This document shows positions 1 to 6,701 of a stretch of DNA of 8,068 nucleotides, piece by piece (the stretch's first letter is position 1; each line of letters begins with the position of its first letter). The position numbers and the translations under genes are program-made. The notes below the pieces were generated by a model. It made no database searches, had not been told where the DNA came from, and was given only the letters and a program-made list of their open reading frames with translations. Source of the DNA: Nocardioides sp. (GTDB taxonomy: Bacteria > Actinomycetota > Actinomycetes > Propionibacteriales > Nocardioidaceae); NCBI GenBank assembly GCA_030145945.1, contig JASLDK010000029.1:1-8068 (forward strand). The letters are read 5' to 3'.

Positions 1-826
1 GGCCAAGACAGGCGACGAGGCTGAGCAGACAGGCGAGCAGCACCACGATCGTGCTGGTGCGTTCGGCGGGCACGATCGACGTCTTCCAGATGCCGCCGAG
101 CGACAGCACGCTGGCCACGGTTCCTGCCGCTGACTCGCCGCGCGCAGCGAATCCGGCGAAGACCCCCTCGGTGGACACCCGGACGGTGGACGCCGACAAC
201 GCAGGGATCGCCCAGCACAGGTTCGCTCCGACTGCGAGCGCGCCGACGCGCCACCAGGTACGCCGATCGCGTCCCAGCGCCAGAACGGCGAGGACCCCGA
301 CGGCCATCACCCCACTGGACGGGCTACAGATCGCGGATCCGACGAGCACCACGGCGGCGTGTCCCCACGCGCGCGGGTCCGTCCGCAACCGCCGAGCAGC
401 CAGGGCCACCCACGGCAACAACAGATAGCCCAGCAGGATCGCCCATTGACCGATCAGCAGGCGCTCGAGGGTCCACGGGTTCCAGCAGAACAGGGTGATG
501 GCAGCTGCCCGGGCGTACCACCGCTGATCGGCGACGACACGCGCGATCCCGAGTCCACCGGCGAGGAACCCGCTCGCCAGCAGGATGCGTTGGACGAGGC
601 TGCCCGGCACCACCTGGGTGGCCAAGGAGATGAGGGCGTCCATCGGGACCGCCCGCGGCAGGGATCCGTCGAGCCCCAGCCATGCGCTCTTCCAGGGTTG
701 GCGGGGAACGAAGACCATGTCGCCCACGAGCCAGTAGCCACTCCCGGCGAACAGCGGACCCAGCACCGACACCACGATCGCCAAGGTCACGGCCAGGTCT
801 GGACCGGTCGCGCGGCGCCGGATCAC
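1..826 (-). CDS. Multi-pass membrane protein, putative GT-C-like glycosyltransferase (3' end missing)
   Basis: The frame opens at a GTG (826-824) and stays open to the window edge, giving 275 residues with no stop. The start is supported by a GTGA overlap with the upstream stop and by GGAGAG at 835-830, 3 nt before the GTG. About six to seven hydrophobic segments are visible (about 11-29, 79-98, 106-114, 126-146, 155-184, 194-210, 255-275). The first outward loop contains GDMVFVPRQPW (35-45); its Asp36 sits where GT-C enzymes usually carry an acidic catalytic residue. A conserved-looking stretch WNPWTLERLLIGQWA (115-129) is followed by LPWV (137-140). I recall such proteins as uncharacterised membrane proteins of actinobacteria. 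Segment order and spacing resemble the N-terminal half of the AftD-like protein two genes upstream, so a distantly related transferase is likely. The acceptor and donor cannot be named. An oligosaccharide polymerase or other integral membrane protein is possible. Confidence 0.8.
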   Translation of the reverse strand, partial: MIRRRATGPDLAVTLAIVVSVLGPLFAGSGYWLVGDMVFVPRQPWKSAWLGLDGSLPRAVPMDALISLATQVVPGSLVQRILLASGFLAGGLGIARVVADQRWYARAAAITLFCWNPWTLERLLIGQWAILLGYLLLPWVALAARRLRTDPRAWGHAAVVLVGSAICSPSSGVMAVGVLAVLALGRDRRTWWRVGALAVGANLCWAIPALSASTVRVSTEGVFAGFAARGESAAGTVASVLSLGGIWKTSIVPAERTSTIVVLLACLLSLVACLG

Positions 827-2592
827 TGTCTCTCCGGGAGACCGGCGTCGACGTCGGTGATGCAGACCGTCGACCTGCCGTCACCGTGGAAGGTCAGCGC
901 GTCGACGGACCCGGGAAGGTCGGGCAGGACGAGCCACATCTGGTTGGGACCTCGACTGGCGAGGAAGGTGGTGTTCCATCGGCCGGTCGTCACTGTCACT
1001 GTCGTCTCGGCAGCAGTGAAGTAGGAAACGCGGACGAGCACTCGCCCGTCAATCGGTACGACGAACCGGGCGCGTCGCGACGTGCGGTCGATCTCGTACC
1101 CGCAGCCGTCGACCGGCCCCGCCTCGACGGGGACCATCCCGGCGAGATCGACACGCTGCAGGCTGCCGTCGTCCGCGACGATCCGCAGGTTCGCCGATGC
1201 CTCGTCGAATCGCAGGTCTTCTGGCAGAGGCGCCAGGATCCGCGAGAGCTGGGAGTCACGACCGACGAGGGGCAGCACGACGTCGGCCGGTGCGAGCCGG
1301 TCGAACAGGACGACCGTCGGGTTGGCCGCGAACTGCGCGCGCAGCGTCGTGACGAACGTCTTGTCCTCGGTGTTCTGGAAGTGCGGCACGAGAAGAGCCG
1401 TGCCGGCTGCCGACGCTGCGCCGTACGACACAACCATGGTGGCGACGAGACCTCCGCGAACCCTCGCACCGGCTGTCGTCAACAGCCCGAACCAGGGCTG
1501 GGATCCCCGTAGGCTCAGGGCGACGCACAGCACCGCAGCGTGCACGGTGTCTGAGGAGTATCTCGGGTCGAGGCCGATGATCGAGCCGAAGCCCGCACGA
1601 CCGGACAGCAGCAGAGCCAGGTCGGCGGCGACGTAGGCGACGAGGAGTGCCAAGCCCCATCGACGGGCCGGGCCACCCCGCGCCAGCAGCAGCACTGATC
1701 CGGCCAGCGCCAGCACCACCGACAGCACGACGACCCACACGGCGGGGCGCACCGCGCCGCCATCGAGCTCCCCGGTCCACGGACCACCGAACAGTCCTGG
1801 GATGACATTGCGCCCGAGGAAGGACCAGCTCACCTCAAGACGCTGCTTCCAGGTGCTCTCGCCGCCCTCGACGTCGGTCAGGAGGCCATGCGCGACGAGG
1901 AAGCCGCTCAGAAGGAGAACCTCCCCGACCCACAGCCACCGGAACCGCGTCAGCGCCGCCCACAGTCGCCTCCATCCGGTGGCCTCGTCAGCGAGCGTGA
2001 CCGCGACGCCGAACAGCACCGGGGGGATGAGCACGGCACGTTCGTGCCAGAGCAGTCCGACGGCTGTCGTCAGCAGAATTGCGAGCACGGCCCAGACTGC
2101 CCGCGGGTCCTCCTGCCGCCAGCGCACCAGCAGCCACACCGCCAGCAGCGAGCAGAGCACGTGTGGCCACAGACCCATCGCCGCGCTCCACCACAGGGTC
2201 GTGGCGAGGGTGAGCGGTGCCCACGCGAAGACGGCCAGCAGCACCACCCGACTCCACCGCTCCCCCAGCAGCCGGGTCAGGATCAGCCACATCACGACCG
2301 TGGCTGCGGTCTGCAGCAGCAGCACGAAGGTGGCCACGCTCGCCCAGTTGTACGGCGCCAGGTGGGCGAGCAACCAGTAGGCCAACTGCTGCAGCGGGTT
2401 GACGTGGCCCGCCGTGTCGCGGACCAGGAAATCGACGCTCAGGTCGGCGGAGGCGGCCCGGCCCGAGAGGTAGAAGTCGTCCTGGTTGAACCACGAGCCC
2501 GCCAGGAGCACCGCTCGGCCGACCACCATCGACAGCAGCACGGCGATCGCCGCCGTCCCCTGGCGTCCGCGCCACGCGCTCACTGGACTCAT
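823..2592 (-). CDS. Membrane protein, putative GT-C glycosyltransferase with C-terminal extracytoplasmic domain
   Basis: This gene encodes 589 residues. I start it at ATG 2592-2590, which overlaps the upstream stop as TGATG. A GTG directly before it (2595-2593) is an equally possible start with a 4-bp overlap, and GGTGGTGG upstream is only a weak ribosome binding site. The frame stays open further upstream, but only inside the preceding gene. The protein has roughly ten membrane segments (about 13-32, 69-79, 85-108, 114-133, 140-157, 165-182, 187-200, 218-237, 283-304, 312-330, 350-361, 380-402). The first loop holds FNQDDFYL (35-42), an acidic pair placed like the catalytic acid of GT-C (PMT/ArnT-type) transferases. 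Residues about 405-589 are soluble and rich in beta-type sequence; their only two cysteines, C497 and C577, could form a disulfide outside the cell. Translational coupling to the AftD-like gene suggests the same envelope-glycan pathway. I do not recognise a characterised family member. Confidence 0.85.
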   Translation of the reverse strand: MSPVSAWRGRQGTAAIAVLLSMVVGRAVLLAGSWFNQDDFYLSGRAASADLSVDFLVRDTAGHVNPLQQLAYWLLAHLAPYNWASVATFVLLLQTAATVVMWLILTRLLGERWSRVVLLAVFAWAPLTLATTLWWSAAMGLWPHVLCSLLAVWLLVRWRQEDPRAVWAVLAILLTTAVGLLWHERAVLIPPVLFGVAVTLADEATGWRRLWAALTRFRWLWVGEVLLLSGFLVAHGLLTDVEGGESTWKQRLEVSWSFLGRNVIPGLFGGPWTGELDGGAVRPAVWVVVLSVVLALAGSVLLLARGGPARRWGLALLVAYVAADLALLLSGRAGFGSIIGLDPRYSSDTVHAAVLCVALSLRGSQPWFGLLTTAGARVRGGLVATMVVSYGAASAAGTALLVPHFQNTEDKTFVTTLRAQFAANPTVVLFDRLAPADVVLPLVGRDSQLSRILAPLPEDLRFDEASANLRIVADDGSLQRVDLAGMVPVEAGPVDGCGYEIDRTSRRARFVVPIDGRVLVRVSYFTAAETTVTVTTGRWNTTFLASRGPNQMWLVLPDLPGSVDALTFHGDGRSTVCITDVDAGLPERQ

Positions 2593-5500
2593 CACGCCAC
2601 CACCGTGCGGCGGGTCGGCCGTCCCAGCACGAGGCCCGCGACCAGGCCGACGGCCAGGGCCGCGGCGACGTCGGCGCTGCCAGTCATGAAGTGTCCGCCG
2701 CCGAGGGCATCGAGCAAGCCCGACCCGGACACCAGCACGAGTACCGCCGCCGCAGAGCGGGGCGGGTTCCGCGGCAGGAACGCACCGGCGAGCAACCCGA
2801 CCCCGGCCACCGGCCCGAGCAACACCCCGGCAGCGACGACTGCGACGCCCCACGAAAGCGGACGGACCTCGGACGCGACCGAAGGCCAGTCACGCCACTC
2901 CCCTCTCGAGCTGCGCCGAAGGAGCACGATCACGAGGCAGACGGCGCCCAGCAGCAGCACGCTGCCGCTGAGAGCCAGACCGAGCGGCAGCACGACGTCA
3001 TAGGCCTGCTGAGGCGCATAGCGCAGCCGGACGGTGGCGGCATCCTGACTGGCCGGCAGCAACCATGCCTGTTGCCATCCGTCGACACGGATCGGCTGGA
3101 GGCGACGCCCGTCGGAGTCGGCGACCCATCCGGCATTGGCGTTCTCAGGCAACCACAGCACCGATGCGGGGCCACTGGCGACGCGGAGCGTGCGCCGATC
3201 ACCGTCCCAGCGCCGGACGGTGACCTCGCGGTCACGCGCGGGCGTGGCCTGCGGTCCGTCAGGCACGAGCGAGATGTCGGCAAGCTCGAACTCGCTCGTG
3301 GGGACGGCGTGCAGGACCTGGTTGCCCGGGTCGAGTCGAACCGTCGACGGGTCACAGGTCTCAAGCACGAGCGGGGTCCCGTTGACCAGGTCGGCCATCG
3401 TTCCGATGACGCGGGTCCTGAGCTCACGGCCTCCGAGCTCGATAGCCGGGCCCAGCCCACACAGAGCACCCGTGGGAGCGTCCCCGACCAGCGGCCGTGT
3501 CACCTCGACGCCCGTCAACTCGATCTCCGGGACCACGACGTGCGCGGCACCGGGAGCCTTCTCGAAGCGCACTTGCAGCCGATTCGTGTGGACCGGGTCG
3601 ATGGCGACTTCCCTGCCCGCGTCGAGCGCGACCCGCTGCGTACGCCGTCCCGACGTGATGATCGCCGCGACCGGGGCATCGGCGACGCCGTTCGACGCGA
3701 CGCTGATCCCCGTGACGGTGCGCTGACGACGCCACTGGAACGTCAGCGTCGGATACAGGTCACTGTCGTCGGAGACCCACGCGGTGCTCTGCTGCCCGTC
3801 GTAGGCGAAACGCCCCGCGACCTTGGGGTCGCCGCCGTAGGACGAGGTGACCTCGACAGGGGGCCGGCGCTCGACCTGATCGAGCAGCAGTGCGGCCTCA
3901 GGAGTGTTCCGTGCGACGACGTGCCCCCTGACCCGATAGGAGCCGGAAGCCTTGACGTCGAAGGATCGGTCGATCCCCCCGGCCTCCTCGGGCTGTCGGA
4001 TCCGCGTGACGTCACAGTCCGGCACGCTCGGCGTGATGAAGCAGGCACGCCGGCTGGCGACCGTGCTGAATGCGAGCGATGCGTCGGTCCCCACCGCACC
4101 CGGGATCACGAAGGAGCGGTGCGGCTGCAGGCCGTCGACGGCAACCTCGCGCAGCCCCACGCGCGCCGAGCGCGCCGCGGTCGCCGCTTCGACGACCCGG
4201 ACCGTCACCGATGCGACGCTGCTGCCATCCAGAGGAACGCGAACCGGTGCGCCGGTTGTGCCGACTCGCGCTCGAATGGACTGGGCACCCGCCACGACCT
4301 CGATCGTGCGGATCGGAACGATCTGGGGATCGTTGGCGACCGGCGTCACGGTGACGGTCCGGACGGGTCGCGGGGCAGCAAACCGGAGCCGGAGCCACTG
4401 CCGCTCCGGCGCGGTCGCGACCGAACTGACCCACTGCGTGTCGGGGGCGCCGTCGATGGCGGCGTAGGGTCCGGATGCGGTGATGACCGGGCCGAAGTTG
4501 TCGGCGTACCCCTGCGCGGAGGATGCGTCGAGTCCGCTCAACCCGGCGTAGCGGGCAACGACCGGGGTGCTGCCGGGGTCGCCGGGGAAATCGTGGGCGG
4601 CGCGCTCGACGCGCCACGAGTCGTTGGCGGCCATCAGGCTCGAGAGGCCTTCGTCGTTGCTCCCGAACGCCCGCTCGCGTCGCTGGTCGGTGTCGGTGAT
4701 GACGTCGGCCGGTCGATCCCAACCGGGCTCGCCGTCGAGGACCGTCGGCTGGTCGGCCCCGACCAGGCCCGCCGCCTGCAGCAACAGACTGCTCTCGGCC
4801 GCCCCTCGGACTGTCACGACGTTGTCGAGCGCGGATGCTCGGGCGACCGGCAGCCTGCGCGGGACGCGGAACACCTCGACCTGCGGACCGTCGGCGGTGG
4901 AGCCGAACGCACCGACCCGCTGCAGTCCCGCCTTCGCCAGCGCAACCGCGGCGCCTCCCGGATAAGGCGAACGGGTGACCTGGCGCAGCAGGTCGCGACG
5001 GAGCACGACATGTCCGATGCCTGCACGGGCCAACTCGTCGACGAGCGCCTCCGTCACCCGACCTGTGACGATCGACTGGTCGAGCGCCGAGAGGTAGCGG
5101 ATCGACTCGCCGGGCACGAGCGGGACCTGGGTGCGGCTGACCATATCGACTCCGCCGAGAATTGCCAGCGGCTCGTCGAGGGTCCACCCCCAGGTCTGTT
5201 GCGCAAAGCTCGAGCCCGGTACGACGAGGGTGCGGTCCGCCTCCTGCGAACCCCCGCGGGGCTGCTGTGCGGCGAGGTAGTCCCGTGCCTGCTGCCACGG
5301 CCCGGAGATCTCGGTCCAGCCCGGGGTGCGAGTGTCGGAGCCGAGAAACGGCTGGCCGAGCACCGCGAGGGCCAGGAGCGGCACCAGGATGAGGCCGCTG
5401 CGCCACGACTCGAACCGCGGCCGCCGGGCAACCATGCGCTCGACGCCGGCAGCGACCGCCGTACCGAATCCGAGGGCGAGCGGAAGCCGGACCGCCGGAT

Positions 5501-6599
5501 CGATCTTGTGCACGTTGCGGAAGATCTGCAGCGGGCCGTCGAGCAGGTCGCGGAAGAAGCTGGCGACCGGGGCCCCGGCGACGCCACCGTGGGCAACGGT
5601 CAGGCAGCCCAGGCCGAGAAGCGCAGCGAGGAGCAGTGGGCGCCGAGCCGGACTCTCCATGAGGGTCAGCCCGGCCAGCCCGACCCCCGCCGCGACGGCC
5701 GCGACGACGACGAGGACTGGATCGGTCGCGAGGTCGAACGCTGCCGGCCACCATGGCCGGTCGCCCGACAACAGATAGCCGAGCCACGACGAATCGCCGC
5801 GCGCAGCCTCTGACCATCCGATCAACGACGTGGTGTCACTCGCGCTCTCGACGTACTCGAAGAACGGTGGGGCGTATTTGGCCAGCACCGCGAGCGGCAG
5901 CGCCCACCACAAACAGGCGACGCCGACCGCGGCCGCCCAGCCGCTGGCGAAACGCCACGTGACGAGCCGGTTGCGCACGCCCCACAGCACGAGAAGGACG
6001 GCGAGCGGGAGACAGGCCGCAGTCTCCACGGCGTTCACGCCTCCCATGCACACGACGGCCGCCCCGCTGAGCAGGGCAGCCGCGCGGCCGGAGAGCCGGC
6101 CTCGTTGGTGCAGCACGACGGGGAGGACGAGCCATGGCATGACCGCACCGGGTAGCGACTCGGCCGTCTGGACGGTGACGGTGCCGAGCAGCCGAGGTGA
6201 GAGCGCGAAGAACGCACCTGCCAGCAGCGCCGGCAACTCGGCCAACCCGACTGCGCGGGCCACTCGCCGTGCACCTTCGCACGCCAGCACCAGAATCAGT
6301 GCGGACCACAGCCGCTGGCTCACCCAGCCCGGCGTCCCGAGAAGATCGCTGAGCCAGAACCAGGTGCCCTGCGGGAAGAGGTAGCCGTAGGCCTGATTCT
6401 GGAACTCGCCGAAGTTCGACTCCGGGTGCCACAGGCTGAAGGCCCCGGACAGGAAGTCTCCGGGCCGCTCGGTCAACTCCGCGCGGGTGTCATAGGTGGT
6501 GTAGCCCGGCTGTTGGAGAAGCATGAGGGCGGTCATGACGGCATACAGCGCCACGGCGATCCCCGTGGCCCGTTCTGCCGGTGCGGATGTCTCCCTCAT
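2592..6599 (-). CDS. AftD-like alpha-(1->3)-arabinofuranosyltransferase family protein
   Basis: AftD adds arabinofuranose from a polyprenyl-phosphate donor to arabinan on the outer face of the mycobacterial membrane. This protein has 1335 residues, against about 1400 in mycobacterial AftD. The start is ATG 6599-6597 with a strong GGGAGGAGG site (6610-6602); an upstream in-frame ATG at 6656 lacks one and lies in promoter sequence. A GT-C membrane part covers about 1-420, with segments near 12-29, 97-118, 121-137, 150-164, 172-206, 216-238, 292-314, 320-336, 369-388 and 400-417. The first loop has YDTR (Asp37, candidate catalytic acid), then PESNFGEFQNQAYGYLFPQG (59-78) and FRNVHKIDPAVRLPL (360-374), both typical of this family. 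Two discoidin-like modules follow at about 690-824 and 908-1030, with AIDGAPDTQWVSS and AYDGQQSTAWVSD as matching motifs. Four membrane segments close the protein (1201-1326). Family placement is firm; arabinose specificity is not, because the host may lack arabinogalactan. Confidence 0.93.
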   Translation of the reverse strand: MRETSAPAERATGIAVALYAVMTALMLLQQPGYTTYDTRAELTERPGDFLSGAFSLWHPESNFGEFQNQAYGYLFPQGTWFWLSDLLGTPGWVSQRLWSALILVLACEGARRVARAVGLAELPALLAGAFFALSPRLLGTVTVQTAESLPGAVMPWLVLPVVLHQRGRLSGRAAALLSGAAVVCMGGVNAVETAACLPLAVLLVLWGVRNRLVTWRFASGWAAAVGVACLWWALPLAVLAKYAPPFFEYVESASDTTSLIGWSEAARGDSSWLGYLLSGDRPWWPAAFDLATDPVLVVVAAVAAGVGLAGLTLMESPARRPLLLAALLGLGCLTVAHGGVAGAPVASFFRDLLDGPLQIFRNVHKIDPAVRLPLALGFGTAVAAGVERMVARRPRFESWRSGLILVPLLALAVLGQPFLGSDTRTPGWTEISGPWQQARDYLAAQQPRGGSQEADRTLVVPGSSFAQQTWGWTLDEPLAILGGVDMVSRTQVPLVPGESIRYLSALDQSIVTGRVTEALVDELARAGIGHVVLRRDLLRQVTRSPYPGGAAVALAKAGLQRVGAFGSTADGPQVEVFRVPRRLPVARASALDNVVTVRGAAESSLLLQAAGLVGADQPTVLDGEPGWDRPADVITDTDQRRERAFGSNDEGLSSLMAANDSWRVERAAHDFPGDPGSTPVVARYAGLSGLDASSAQGYADNFGPVITASGPYAAIDGAPDTQWVSSVATAPERQWLRLRFAAPRPVRTVTVTPVANDPQIVPIRTIEVVAGAQSIRARVGTTGAPVRVPLDGSSVASVTVRVVEAATAARSARVGLREVAVDGLQPHRSFVIPGAVGTDASLAFSTVASRRACFITPSVPDCDVTRIRQPEEAGGIDRSFDVKASGSYRVRGHVVARNTPEAALLLDQVERRPPVEVTSSYGGDPKVAGRFAYDGQQSTAWVSDDSDLYPTLTFQWRRQRTVTGISVASNGVADAPVAAIITSGRRTQRVALDAGREVAIDPVHTNRLQVRFEKAPGAAHVVVPEIELTGVEVTRPLVGDAPTGALCGLGPAIELGGRELRTRVIGTMADLVNGTPLVLETCDPSTVRLDPGNQVLHAVPTSEFELADISLVPDGPQATPARDREVTVRRWDGDRRTLRVASGPASVLWLPENANAGWVADSDGRRLQPIRVDGWQQAWLLPASQDAATVRLRYAPQQAYDVVLPLGLALSGSVLLLGAVCLVIVLLRRSSRGEWRDWPSVASEVRPLSWGVAVVAAGVLLGPVAGVGLLAGAFLPRNPPRSAAAVLVLVSGSGLLDALGGGHFMTGSADVAAALAVGLVAGLVLGRPTRRTVVA

Positions 6600-6610
6600 C
6601 CCCCTCCTCC
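6600..6610 (-). promoter_or_regulatory. Ribosome binding site deciding the AftD-like start
   Basis: On the minus strand GGGAGGAGG (6610-6602) precedes ATG 6599, with GGAGG 5 nt from the start codon. This near-perfect anti-16S match selects the start at 6599 over the in-frame ATG at 6656, which would add 19 residues of Arg/Cys-rich, non-conserved-looking sequence. Confidence 0.8.
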
Positions 6611-6628
6611 CAGAGTTCGCCCGGCGAC

Positions 6629-6634
6629 ACTCTA
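6629..6634 (-). promoter_or_regulatory. Candidate -10 element for the three-gene membrane operon
   Basis: The minus strand reads TAGAGT, which fits the actinobacterial TANNNT -10 pattern. Transcription would start near 6622, giving a leader of about 23 nt that carries the strong ribosome binding site. No good -35 is seen at 17-18 bp; a TTGCCG at 6653-6648 is only 13 bp away. A GACAC direct repeat (6626-6630 and 6638-6642) flanks the element. Confidence 0.4.
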
Positions 6635-6689
6635 GGAGACACAGCCTCGGCAACACCCGTCCGGCTTAGGTTCGCAGCCATCAGCCCCC

Positions 6690-6695
6690 TAACCT
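6690..6695 (+). promoter_or_regulatory. Candidate -10 element for a leaderless flippase transcript
   Basis: TAACCT fits TANNNT and ends 6 nt before the GTG at 6702, the spacing expected if transcription begins at or next to the start codon. No Shine-Dalgarno sequence precedes the GTG, which agrees with a leaderless mRNA, a common type in actinobacteria. A poor -35 candidate, TTAGGT (6666-6671), lies 18 bp upstream. Confidence 0.45.
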
Positions 6696-6701
6696 GCTCT
6701 G

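Noticed and set aside
359..1512. Plus-strand frames at 359-1024 and 682-1512
   Set aside because: Both are hydrophilic, Arg-rich frames opposite hydrophobic membrane-protein genes, with no domain signal and no plausible start context.
2593..2853. N-terminal extension of the second membrane protein up to an ATG at 2853
   Set aside because: The extra 87 residues overlap the AftD-like coding region and are Arg/Gly-rich. The TGATG or GTGATG overlap gives a natural start just after the membrane-protein N-terminus.
2691..5813. A 1040-residue open frame on the plus strand opposite the AftD-like gene
   Set aside because: It is rich in Arg/Asp/Gly/Pro with no hydrophobic pattern or recognisable domain, and it lies wholly antisense to a clearly conserved protein. 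Long antisense frames are expected in high-GC DNA.
4012..5817. A 601-residue minus-strand frame inside the AftD-like gene in another phase
   Set aside because: Its composition is Arg/Gly/Pro-rich and low in complexity, and it is fully contained in the real gene. It is a frame shadow.
6600..6656. Longer AftD-like start at ATG 6656
   Set aside because: It adds Cys/Arg-rich residues, overlaps the likely -10 element and has no ribosome binding site, whereas ATG 6599 has a very strong one.
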